From a virus, in IMG/VR virus record IMGVR_UViG_3300042673_002329, positions 1 through 22,167 of that record: 22,167 nt of DNA, one strand, 5' to 3'. A program made the position numbers and the translations under genes. The notes beneath the pieces are model-generated. The model was given only the letters and a program-made list of their open reading frames with translations. It did not search any database and had not been told where the DNA came from. Below, in pieces: positions 7,541 to 14,308 of this stretch (the first letter of the stretch is position 1; every line of letters starts with the position of its first letter).

Positions 7541-8751
7541 GCGAGCATTTTAGCCCGAAGAAGGGCCGTGATACGCGCCCACTCTCTAGGCTCCTGCATG
7601 GCCTCAATCGCTGCCTTCTTGCTCGTAAAGGTCTGCATCCCAAGGTTCCATTTCACGCCGTCTTTGGCAAGTTCACCGAACCGCTCGCAAAGGCTCACAT
7701 ACAGGTTGACCTGATCAATTGTGCCATCATCAAGCACCATTGAATAACTGCCCTTGCCTTTGGGCGGAGCGGTCTTGTTCTTCTCAATGCTGAAATTGAT
7801 CCGAACCGACTTGGCCTTCTGCAGATCTTTCTCGTCGCCACCTACGCTCTCGACATCCTCGATCTCGTAGCCGTTTGACCACAATTTGACCTCGCACGAT
7901 GAGACAAATCCTTGGCCCATTCCGCCCGGCATGGTTTCAGGATTGCCAAACATTACGCCGATCTTCATCCGCAACTGGTTGATCCACAACTGCGTGGGAA
8001 CCCGCCCGAAATCACGACCAACCGAATTCACGCTGCTCTGCGTCTTGCGGCAAAATTTGTTCAGCAGCCGCGCCTGCAAACCCTGCTGCCACTTCTCCGT
8101 CGATTCCTCGACCTCTTTGCTCGGTGTCATCGCCGCAAGCGAGTCCAAGATAAACAGGTCAACAGCACCTGTGCGCATCAGGCTATCGTAAATGTCGATG
8201 CCCTCCTCCGCCGTATCGGGCCGAACATAAACGATCAGCCGATCGTCTAGGCCAAGCGTTGCAGCCCACCGCTTGTCGTATGCGCCCTCGTAGTCGAACA
8301 ACGCGACCCGAAACTCCTCGTAACTATTCGCAGCGTAACCGCGAATCCTAGCCGCATACTCGTCCTTCTTCTCATCAGGATACTGCCTCGGAACGAACAG
8401 ACCCTTCGTGTAACAATCGCAATTGCCCTCTTGGTGCCAAGTGATCTCGCCCGTAGCCTCGTTCTCCTCCTCGACCACCACCGTCTCCACCTTCCGCAAG
8501 CAGTGGGCGCACAATTTCTGCGCGTTGCCTGCCGTCCGATAAGCCGTGGTCGTTTTGCCGCTGCTCTTATCGCCGTAAAAGATCGTCGTCCGACCAACAG
8601 GCAAGCCTCCGCCAAACGCGATATCAAGCGATAAACTGCCTGTCTCAATGCGCGGAATCACCATGTGACGCACGCCGATTCCAAGCGTCCCATCGCCATG
8701 CTTTTTGTCAACGGAAGTGGCAAGCCGCTTCAATGCATCCAATCTACTCAT
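7537..8751 (-). CDS. RecA-type recombinase with a cysteine-rich insertion
   Basis: This 404-residue strand-exchange ATPase has Walker A GDKSSGKT (60-67), a RecA-like segment VALFDYEGAYDKRWAATLG, Walker B VDLFILDSLAAMTP (about 198-210) and the L2-like region before INQLRMKIG. Between the Walker A helix and the next strand lies an extra block of about 65 residues (81-146) with CAHC and, about 27 residues later, CDC, a likely zinc-binding hairpin absent from cellular RecA. It should form filaments on ssDNA coated by the phage SSB. ATG at 8751 has AGAGGTG six bases before it. Upstream in-frame codons overlap the cysteine-rich mini-gene and are rejected. The C-terminal domain after residue 330 is short and phage-specific. 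Confidence 0.9.
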   Translation of the reverse strand: MSRLDALKRLATSVDKKHGDGTLGIGVRHMVIPRIETGSLSLDIAFGGGLPVGRTTIFYGDKSSGKTTTAYRTAGNAQKLCAHCLRKVETVVVEEENEATGEITWHQEGNCDCYTKGLFVPRQYPDEKKDEYAARIRGYAANSYEEFRVALFDYEGAYDKRWAATLGLDDRLIVYVRPDTAEEGIDIYDSLMRTGAVDLFILDSLAAMTPSKEVEESTEKWQQGLQARLLNKFCRKTQSSVNSVGRDFGRVPTQLWINQLRMKIGVMFGNPETMPGGMGQGFVSSCEVKLWSNGYEIEDVESVGGDEKDLQKAKSVRINFSIEKNKTAPPKGKGSYSMVLDDGTIDQVNLYVSLCERFGELAKDGVKWNLGMQTFTSKKAAIEAMQEPREWARITALLRAKMLA

Positions 8752-8905
8752 AGTACACCTCTGTAATGCAACGGCAGTAGCCCTGACAGCGCGGGCAACT
8801 GCAATCTTTGCCATCGGCCTCTTTGCTGCAGGAACACTGCTCAAAATAAAGCAGACACGACCGACACAATGGGCCTCCGTTGCCCTGCTGCGGATCGGTT
8901 GGCAT
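8744..8905 (-). CDS. Cysteine-rich mini-protein coupled to the RecA-type gene
   Basis: This 53-residue frame starts with ATG fused to the preceding stop (TGATG) and ends eight bases inside the RecA-type gene. It holds nine cysteines: LCRSCLLYFEQCSCSKEADG, followed by DCSCPRCQGYCRCITEVYYE. The pairs CxxC, CxC, CxCxxC and CxC suggest one or two bound zinc ions or an Fe-S site. An internal TTG at 8869 with CGGAGG upstream would give a 41-residue form that keeps every cysteine. Overlap on both sides and the high cysteine content argue that it is a true gene. Placement suggests an accessory to recombination, but nothing in it reveals a function. Confidence 0.7.
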   Translation of the reverse strand: MPTDPQQGNGGPLCRSCLLYFEQCSCSKEADGKDCSCPRCQGYCRCITEVYYE

Positions 8906-9441
8906 CAGAACCCGTTGTCGATGTTGCCTGCCGCGTGTCGGGCAAGTTCGCGCTCGATATAACGAGCCGTTTTTGCCTGAACCGCTGCGATCGCAACCTC
9001 CATCGGAACCCCGTCCGTAAGAGGCTCATCGATGGCAATGTCGAATTTGAGCGATTCGTAGGATTTCATCGCCTTCGTCATTCCGTAGTTTACCCGAATC
9101 GACCGACCGCGCAGCGCATCCGCATAATCAAGCGGCGTGACCACCCGATCCTGCGAGAGAACCGAGGCAACCTCGCGCATCAGAATCTCGTTTGCGATCC
9201 CTCCCGCGCAATCGATTGCATCCTGACCCGCCCCCGAAACCGTAACGCCGATCTCGATGCGAGCGAAGTTGAAATCGCCCATGTTGAGCGTCCGCCCAAC
9301 CGAGACCGTGGTCGATGAAGCAGGCCGATCATGCGCGACGATTTCGCCGCCATCAGATTCGGACGATCGGCCCGTAATCTCTCGACCCTTCTTCGTCTCA
9401 CGCGAGATCATAACCGAACCAGACGCATACCCGTTTTCCAT
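8905..9441 (-). CDS. Unknown protein with an internally duplicated domain
   Basis: In this 178-residue protein, after a polar N-terminus, two related segments of about 50 residues follow each other. The first reads TTVSVGRTLNMGDFNFARIE, IGV, then a long helix. The second reads SIRVNYGMTKAMKSYESLKF, DIAIDEP, then a helix ending ARYIERELA. Both share the order strand, GxT/G, M-x2-(F/Y)-x3-(R/K)-(I/F), strand, helix. Proteins with one such repeat are seen in phages and plasmids, without known function to my knowledge. ATG at 9441 has GGAGG five bases upstream. A first ATG at 9465 lacks a good site. One copy of the window-wide repeat lies inside the gene, read in a different frame from the other genic copies. 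Its neighbours are recombination genes. Confidence 0.75.
   Translation of the reverse strand: MENGYASGSVMISRETKKGREITGRSSESDGGEIVAHDRPASSTTVSVGRTLNMGDFNFARIEIGVTVSGAGQDAIDCAGGIANEILMREVASVLSQDRVVTPLDYADALRGRSIRVNYGMTKAMKSYESLKFDIAIDEPLTDGVPMEVAIAAVQAKTARYIERELARHAAGNIDNGF
9205..9219. repeat. CGCGCAATYRATTGC repeat, copy 2
   Basis: The plus strand is CGCGCAATCGATTGC, identical to copy 1. Here the minus-strand codons are GCA ATC GAT TGC GCG (Ala-Ile-Asp-Cys-Ala), a frame different from copies 1, 3 and 4, so DNA rather than peptide similarity is shared. Confidence 0.7.
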
Positions 9442-9505
9442 CTTTTCCTCCATCAGAGCAACCATTGCTCATTTCAGATTGTGTTTGTTTTTGTCTTTCG
9501 CTTTA

Positions 9506-9528
9506 GCGAGCCGCTATTGGCGACTCGC
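9506..9528 (-). other. Stable RNA hairpin between genes
   Basis: On the minus strand GCGAGTCGC and GCGGCTCGC pair over nine positions (one G-U) around a CAATA loop. The wobble pair forms only in the minus-strand RNA, so the structure favours the transcribed strand. No U-run follows, so it is not a classical terminator. It stands 65 bases before the start of the duplicated-domain gene and could be a processing or stability element. Confidence 0.4.
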
Positions 9529-9537
9529 AGACATTTG

Positions 9538-10062
9538 TCAGATTCGATCAGGCGAGTCAAGAGAAATCTGCGATTTTGAGATCTCTGGAAGCAGATTCCA
9601 ACCTTCGATGATTGCACCAGTAAAGGCAGTGTCGTTTTTGCGAATGTGAATCCGCTTCTTATTCTCGGACGGATGCCAAGATTTCACAACAGATGCAAGC
9701 ACTTCGATCATGCCGACGGTATAGAACCGAACGCCGCGACCTGTCAAGCGGAAAGGAGTCGTGGGGATCAAACCGCAGGCTTCCCAGTTCAAGATCGTCT
9801 CGCGGGAAATGCCAACCTGATGCGCCACGCTAGTGATGGGATGAGCCTCGTACTCAACACCATTGACGGTCACCGACTTCACAGAGGCAACATCGGTCGC
9901 CTTCTTGCGCGAAAGCGACGCTGCAGAAAGCACCTTTGCCTTGTAGTCTGGATCGTTGCGATAACGCTCTTTGCGTTTCTGCGACAACTTCTCCTTGTTC
10001 AGCGCGTACCAACCCTTGAAATAATTTGAAGCCTTATCGCCCGAAACAATCTCTTCCGACAT
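9538..10062 (-). CDS. MerR-like helix-turn-helix DNA-binding protein
   Basis: This is a 174-residue protein in two parts. The N-terminal region is basic and helical (NKEKLSQKRKERYRNDPDYK), resembling short DNA-contact motifs seen in phage endonuclease-associated proteins. The C-terminal part contains a winged helix of MerR type: PITSVAHQVGISRETILNWE, then CGLIPTTPFRLTGRGVRFYT with a final helix VGMIEVLASVV. No effector or coiled dimerisation domain of true MerR regulators follows, and only about 55 residues remain. AGGAG supports the third of three consecutive ATG codons. It may regulate phage transcription or bind DNA in recombination. The window's repeated palindrome and the ssb operator are possible targets, which is speculation. 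Confidence 0.75.
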   Translation of the reverse strand: MSEEIVSGDKASNYFKGWYALNKEKLSQKRKERYRNDPDYKAKVLSAASLSRKKATDVASVKSVTVNGVEYEAHPITSVAHQVGISRETILNWEACGLIPTTPFRLTGRGVRFYTVGMIEVLASVVKSWHPSENKKRIHIRKNDTAFTGAIIEGWNLLPEISKSQISLDSPDRI

Positions 10063-10088
10063 CATCATCTCCTGCTGCTATTGGGAAA

Positions 10089-11573
10089 CTAAATGCATCC
10101 AATCTCTTTGTAAAATGCAAGCCTACGGCGGTGGCTGTTCATCAGCCGCGAAACATTCTCGTCCACCACATCGACCACGATAGGGTGAGGCTTACCCTCG
10201 CAAACGCCTGCCCGCCAAGCACACAAATGTTTGCACTTTGTATCGCTCGGTTTGCAGTGCCGCCTAACGCGACCAATCGCCTGCTCTGCGTCGCCAATCG
10301 GAGTAACAAGCACCAACACATCAATTGCTGGAATATCTAGCCCTTCCTCGATCATCTGCTTCGTCGCCAAGACAACATTTGCCCGCTCTGCCTGCTTCAA
10401 ATCGTCTTCAGTTCTCGTCCGTTTGCGCGGGTTTCCCTTCGCGTCAACGCCGCCAGAAAACCACTCTCCTGTGTAGCAATCGATCACAGGCTCAAACGGA
10501 AGATTCATTCGCAGCAGAATACCTGCGATCTCCTTTTCGAGAATCCGCAAATGGCCAAGCCGTTCGCTGACAACCATCACCTTGCGGCCCTTCGCCACGG
10601 CCTGCGCAATTTCATCCGAAATCATTTTGTTCCGCAACGGATCGTTGACCAACTGCGTGACGATCTGCGTATGGCTCAACTTGTCCTCTGCAACCACCTT
10701 GCCGCGCATCCGAACAGGACTCATCCTGATCAGGGTTTTTAGACGCTTCAGAGAAGGCACGATTGCGTTTGTCTTGGCTGAATAAAGAATATCGCCAATG
10801 TGGTGGTAGAAAACATCCTCGGCCCCGTCCTTGCGGCGCGGAGTAGCCGTCAAACCAAGCCGATACTTCGCCTTGAAGCGGGGAATGATATCCGACCAAG
10901 TCTGCGCACCAACCCGATGGCATTCGTCGGAAATCACCAATCCAAATGCTTCGTAGATTTCTTCAGGATATTTTTTCCCGTCCTCGTCGTCTCGCGCAAT
11001 CGATTGCAGCATCCCGATCACAAAATCGCAATCCGCATATTCGCAGATTCCCTGCTGAATAATTCCGATGCGGGCATCAGGCATGAATTCCTTGATCCGC
11101 TCGATCCACTGCCGCAAGAAAAACTCCTTGTGGACTAAGATCAAGGTTTTGCGGCCCACCTGACGAGCGAACTCCAAAGCGACATTTGTCTTGCCGAAAC
11201 CACAACCTGCCCGAAGGATGAACCCGCCCCACGGATTGTCCTCCGTGTAACGCACCATCGTATTGATTGCCTCGCCCTGCTCTGCGTATGGGCCTTCAAA
11301 CCGCATTTTCGTGGCAAACGGGCGCATCGGATGGCCCTCTGCGACCATCACGGCCTCCTCATGAACCTCGCGACGGTTCTTTAGATAAAAACCGCGAGGC
11401 AACCCGATCCAACGATCGGTCTCTTTGTAGAGCAAAATGGGAAGCGGAACATCGTTCGCAAATTCGCTATTCACAACGGGCAGAACCGTTAGTTTCTTGC
11501 GAAGATTGGAAACCTGATGAGGCTCCATCTTCGATTTGTCGAGCCAGACCCGACCGTCTACTTTTACATTCAA
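10089..11573 (-). CDS. SF2 DNA helicase, UvsW/RAD25-like
   Basis: This 494-residue helicase has all main SF2 motifs: Walker A AGCGFGKT (122-129), Ia TLILVHKEFFLRQW, motif II SDECHR (DECH at 216-219), motif III GLTATPRRKDG (240-250), and motif VI QAIGRVRR (431-438). An N-terminal domain of 100 residues precedes it, as in UvsW, which rewinds forks and branch-migrates recombination intermediates. After motif VI comes a four-cysteine block (Cys440, 447, 451, 458) that may bind metal. The start is TTG, with AGGGG six bases upstream and about 24 bases after the predicted transcription start. No better ATG exists before the conserved N-terminal region. It is the first gene of the recombination unit. 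One repeat copy lies inside it. Confidence 0.9.
   Translation of the reverse strand: MNVKVDGRVWLDKSKMEPHQVSNLRKKLTVLPVVNSEFANDVPLPILLYKETDRWIGLPRGFYLKNRREVHEEAVMVAEGHPMRPFATKMRFEGPYAEQGEAINTMVRYTEDNPWGGFILRAGCGFGKTNVALEFARQVGRKTLILVHKEFFLRQWIERIKEFMPDARIGIIQQGICEYADCDFVIGMLQSIARDDEDGKKYPEEIYEAFGLVISDECHRVGAQTWSDIIPRFKAKYRLGLTATPRRKDGAEDVFYHHIGDILYSAKTNAIVPSLKRLKTLIRMSPVRMRGKVVAEDKLSHTQIVTQLVNDPLRNKMISDEIAQAVAKGRKVMVVSERLGHLRILEKEIAGILLRMNLPFEPVIDCYTGEWFSGGVDAKGNPRKRTRTEDDLKQAERANVVLATKQMIEEGLDIPAIDVLVLVTPIGDAEQAIGRVRRHCKPSDTKCKHLCAWRAGVCEGKPHPIVVDVVDENVSRLMNSHRRRLAFYKEIGCI
10993..11007. repeat. CGCGCAATYRATTGC repeat, copy 3
   Basis: The plus strand is CGCGCAATCGATTGC, the third copy with the perfect GCAATCGATTGC palindrome. 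It lies within the SF2 helicase gene (codons for Gln-Ser-Ile-Ala-Arg). Confidence 0.7.
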
Positions 11574-11603
11574 GGCAAACCCCTGACAAGTTGAACATGG
11601 GAA

Positions 11604-11632
11604 ATATTAGCATCAAATATTCCAAGTGTCAA
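11604..11632 (-). promoter_or_regulatory. Strong sigma70-type promoter for the helicase/recombination unit
   Basis: On the minus strand TTGACA (11627-11632) is a perfect -35. TAATAT (11604-11609) is the -10, 17 bases away. Transcription should start near 11597, about 24 bases before the helicase TTG. AATATT occurs on either side of TGATGCT in the spacer and -10, a possible operator. The element lies in one of the few intergenic gaps. Confidence 0.75.
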
Positions 11633-11651
11633 CGCTCGCAAGGCATCGCCA

Positions 11652-12119
11652 TCAGCAGGTGAATTTGGAATTGGTGCTAAACAGAATTTGATAGGCCTCA
11701 AGATAGTCAACCTCGCGCTGCAGCGTGCGGGCTGCGTCAAAGGTGACCATCCCATCAATGAAGCCAATGGGATCGGACTTCGTGACGCGAGCAAACGCCA
11801 GATAACGGCAGCAGGCAGAGAGGCACCGCTCGTTCAAATCATCGATGATCTTGGACAGGCCTTTGACGGAAATGTCGTCATCAAGGACGAACTTTACCAC
11901 GGTGCCGTTTGGGTACATCTGGTGGATCTCAAGATGCAGAACCCCGTCGATTACCTCAACCGCAAACGATACCTTAGAAAGGTGCCACTTCTCTGAAAAT
12001 CGCGGGTAGTCTGCCCCGTCCAGATACGATGGAATCCAACTGAAATCACCATTGGGCGACTTCAAGAATTCGGCCTTCGCAAGAGGAACGAAAGAGAAAA
12101 TCAGGTCAATCTTTCTCAT
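11652..12119 (-). CDS. Hypothetical protein in the ssb unit
   Basis: This 155-residue protein is not recognised. It is probably alpha/beta: strands near MRKIDLIFSFVPLAK, SFAVEVIDGVLHLEIHQMYP and VVKFVLDDDISV, then a helical stretch KGLSKIIDDLNERCLSACCRY and a C-terminal helix in AARTLQREVDYLEAYQILF. It has no signal peptide or membrane segment. The ATG overlaps a TGA of a short open frame upstream (ATGA) but has no clear ribosome site of its own, so its translation may depend on coupling. It is the last gene before the recombination promoter and follows ssb by 76 bases. A role beside the ssDNA-binding protein is inferred only from co-transcription. Confidence 0.75.
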   Translation of the reverse strand: MRKIDLIFSFVPLAKAEFLKSPNGDFSWIPSYLDGADYPRFSEKWHLSKVSFAVEVIDGVLHLEIHQMYPNGTVVKFVLDDDISVKGLSKIIDDLNERCLSACCRYLAFARVTKSDPIGFIDGMVTFDAARTLQREVDYLEAYQILFSTNSKFTC

Positions 12120-12195
12120 CTGAAACCAAAGGCAAAGGCCGAGTAGTGGCCACGACCATCATACTCGACCCGCCAACCGCAGAATAGAGCGTCGA

Positions 12196-12969
12196 TTAGT
12201 AGTCTACATCGTCGTCGCTGAACTTGCCGCCCGCTGCAGGAGACGCGCCACCTGCGCCGCCCATCCCGCCGACCAGACGCGCAAGCGAGTCGTAGTCCTT
12301 TGGCGTGAAGGTCTTGGCGTAGTCGAACGGCTTGATGTCGAGGCTTGCCTCTGCCGCGCCAAGATTGAGCAGATACTCGGCCCAATTCTTCTTCGGAACC
12401 TTCTCGACAAACTCGAACTCGTCGCCAACCGACTCCACCTTCGCGCCGCTACGGTAGACATCCCAAACCGTACCGCTCAGATCGTTGCCATGCTTCTGCG
12501 CCAACCGCTGCAACTTCTTCAAAACGCCCGGCTTATCTTTGCCGCCGCGCTTTGCACCAAACAGGCTCTTACCGAACTGGTAGGTAACGCCCTTCTTGCT
12601 CGTCCAACCCGTCAACTTCACGCCGCCAGATCCATGCGTAACATCGCCCATGTCGATGACGCTGAAATAGCCCACGAAGGCTGACCACTGCTCTGCATCG
12701 CAGATCGGGCAACCCTTGTCGTCAATGTTGTTCTTCTTCAGGCAAACAACGCGATCTTTCGATTTGTTGATCCCGTAGAGCGAATGCTCGTACAGGCAAA
12801 ACGGCTCGCCATCGAGGAAGAGAACCCTCTTCGTCGCCCCTGCGGGCATCCAGAAGGTTCGCGGCCCAAAGTCCTTGTTGCCGCCGTTTCCGCCTGCGCC
12901 AGAAAACGGATCATCATCGATGTCCCATCCAGCCTTATTGCCACCAAACGCACTACCGAATCCACTCAT
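12196..12969 (-). CDS. Single-stranded DNA-binding protein, gp32-like
   Basis: This 257-residue protein matches the phage gp32-type group by layout. It has a Gly-rich N-terminus (SAFGGNKAGW, GAGGNGGN), then a domain with a zinc-site pattern: Cys58, His62, Cys76 and the CPIC pair (87 and 90), as in gp32 of T4. An OB-fold-like stretch follows with DKPGVLKKLQRLAQKHGNDL and WDVYRSGAKVES. A Gly/Ala linker and an acidic C-terminal tail (KFSDDDVDY) end it, as SSB tails do for partner binding. It should coat ssDNA for the helicase and recombinase. ATG has GAGGTAGAGC upstream. It is the first gene after the operator-bearing promoter, so its dose is probably regulated. Confidence 0.88.
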   Translation of the reverse strand: MSGFGSAFGGNKAGWDIDDDPFSGAGGNGGNKDFGPRTFWMPAGATKRVLFLDGEPFCLYEHSLYGINKSKDRVVCLKKNNIDDKGCPICDAEQWSAFVGYFSVIDMGDVTHGSGGVKLTGWTSKKGVTYQFGKSLFGAKRGGKDKPGVLKKLQRLAQKHGNDLSGTVWDVYRSGAKVESVGDEFEFVEKVPKKNWAEYLLNLGAAEASLDIKPFDYAKTFTPKDYDSLARLVGGMGGAGGASPAAGGKFSDDDVDY

Positions 12970-13007
12970 GCTCTACCTCACTTGTCCTACCCAGAGGACG
13001 GTTGTTT

Positions 13008-13023
13008 GTTCACCCATGTGAAC
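13008..13023. promoter_or_regulatory. Palindromic operator at the ssb promoter
   Basis: The plus strand GTTCAC-CCAT-GTGAAC is a perfect 6+6 inverted repeat with a four-base centre. It covers about +1 to +17 relative to the start predicted from the -10 at 13031-13036, so a bound protein would block initiation. A second, weaker inverted repeat (GTCCT/AGGAC, 12984-12999) lies between it and the ssb start. I saw no other copy of this palindrome in the window. Confidence 0.55.
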
Positions 13024-13030
13024 GCTGAAA

Positions 13031-13059
13031 TCTATAGCCGCGCATCAAGATAGCGTCAA
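13031..13059 (-). promoter_or_regulatory. Sigma70-type promoter for ssb
   Basis: On the minus strand TTGACG (13054-13059) and TATAGA (13031-13036) are exactly 17 bases apart. A second TTGACGC occurs 14 bases upstream (13067-13073). The leader to the ssb ATG is about 55 bases. It lies downstream of a terminator, so ssb has its own start of transcription. Confidence 0.75.
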
Positions 13060-13092
13060 GCCGAAAGCGTCAAAAGTTGACCAATTATCTTA

Positions 13093-13118
13093 TGGTGCAA
13101 ACCCAAAACAAAGCACCA
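13093..13118. repeat. Inverted repeat upstream of the ssb promoter
   Basis: TGGTGC (13093-13098) and GCACCA (13113-13118) are separated by 14 bases, 34 bases upstream of the -35. The half-sites are about one and a half turns apart, so an activator or repressor site is possible. The same half-sites occur closer together inside two genes (17721-17737 and 20514-20531). Confidence 0.3.
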
Positions 13119-13160
13119 ATGGCAACGGCCCGCGATAAAAAACGACCGAATGATAATCAG

Positions 13161-13190
13161 AAAACGGACGCAACAGGAAACCTGCGCGTC
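13161..13190 (-). terminator. Intrinsic terminator at the end of the replication unit
   Basis: On the minus strand GACGC-G-CAGG, loop TTT, CCTG-TT-GCGTC forms a nine-pair stem with a small internal bulge, followed by CGTTTTC. It begins six bases after the preceding gene's stop codon. The U-run is short, so termination may be partial. It separates the helicase/primase unit from the ssb promoter. Confidence 0.6.
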
Positions 13191-13195
13191 AACAA

Positions 13196-14254
13196 TCACT
13201 CCAAGATATAGGTCTTGGATTCAGGCTTTCCGCCGTCTGCGTTGACGATCGTAGCAGGAATCCAACGCCGCTCCCGCCGATCCCCCATCCGCGCAGATCC
13301 ATCATCATGCCGTTTGCTGCCGACCCATTGCAAGCGGGTATGCGCCCTGCGCCAGTGAGCCTTTACCGCCACCCGATCTTGGCCCAGATACCGCAGGTTT
13401 GGATCGATAATCCGTACCTTGTAGGTCGGGATTTTCGTCAACATACGCTCTGCTTTTTTGGCCTTGCCTCCGCCGTTTTTGATGATCCGCTCAAGCCGTT
13501 TCCGCTCGTCGCTGAAATCGCGCTCGACAACCACCGCCTGACGACACTCAAGGTAGGCGCACATCCCGATGACGATACGAGAAACCTCAAGAGCGGTAAC
13601 CCGATTGAATTCTTCCTCGTCAGAAGTGCAATGTTGGTCGTTGCGTATCTCGCCGTTTAGGGTCTTCAAGATCGCGCCCTCGAAATCCATACTCTGCAAG
13701 ATTTTCGCATCTTCAAGCGAGTAGCCGAACATGATGTCGTCGGTAGGGTTTGCGCTTTTATTATGCGCCCAGACAACGATCGTAAGCGTATCGCCCATCA
13801 AGCGACCGTCTGCCGCCATTCCGATCGACTCGCGGATAACGCCGTCCCGAACCTGCGTACCGCCCTCAAGCGACGCCCTGCGCGTGACATAAACGCCCTG
13901 AACAGAATGCTCTGGATCGAACCCGCTCGCAAGACCTGCCTTCTCGATATCGGTGGGCATCGAAGCGCGGAGTTTTAGCCCTGAACCCTCCATGCAGATA
14001 TAGAAAGATTCAAACGGATATTTGATGTCGTTAGGCGTGATGCCTGACAGATCCATCTCCCGAAACATTCGGCACTGATCGGCCCCTAGCAGAAAGGTCT
14101 GCTCGCCGTCCGCCTCCCAACACAAAGAGGCAAAAAGCGTGATCGAGTTTGCCCCTGCTCCTGCGACTCCAAGCATCGCAGGCTCAAGCAAGGCAAGATT
14201 GCGATACGATGACCAATACGGGCAACTTCGTTTTGCATCCGAATGCAACAGCAT
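13196..14254 (-). CDS. Unknown protein with AcrVA2-like C-terminus
   Basis: This 352-residue protein ends in a motif block: VAVKAHWRRAHTRLQWVG at about 296-312, then RRERRWIPATIVN at 326-338. AcrVA2-family anti-CRISPR proteins and their many phage and plasmid relatives end similarly: a (R/K)xxHW stretch, a Gln/Gly turn, then an R-x-W-x-P-A-x-x-V-N strand. The order before it also fits: a segment ITPNDIKYPFESFYICM (about 72-88) in the place of a 'LP..c.yv.i' strand, and a helix VSRIVIGMCAYLECR (224-238) like 'L..LLwLclae'. Overall similarity is low, so function need not be shared. GAGGAGGTCAG precedes the ATG. It is the last gene before a terminator, a frequent site for accessory genes. AcrVA2 itself acts against Cas12a. 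Here the call is fold-level inference. Confidence 0.6.
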   Translation of the reverse strand: MLLHSDAKRSCPYWSSYRNLALLEPAMLGVAGAGANSITLFASLCWEADGEQTFLLGADQCRMFREMDLSGITPNDIKYPFESFYICMEGSGLKLRASMPTDIEKAGLASGFDPEHSVQGVYVTRRASLEGGTQVRDGVIRESIGMAADGRLMGDTLTIVVWAHNKSANPTDDIMFGYSLEDAKILQSMDFEGAILKTLNGEIRNDQHCTSDEEEFNRVTALEVSRIVIGMCAYLECRQAVVVERDFSDERKRLERIIKNGGGKAKKAERMLTKIPTYKVRIIDPNLRYLGQDRVAVKAHWRRAHTRLQWVGSKRHDDGSARMGDRRERRWIPATIVNADGGKPESKTYILE

Positions 14255-14308
14255 CTGACCTCCTCGTCCTGCAACCGAAGCAGGATCAAACTAAACCGTA
14301 CCTGATCG

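Noticed and set aside
9506-9528. Intrinsic terminator
   Set aside because: The stem is strong, but neither strand has a U-run after it.
12204-12461. Arg/Ser-rich frames over ssb
   Set aside because: They are shadow frames of ssb. Only the short portion beyond its stop looked coding and is reported as a finding.
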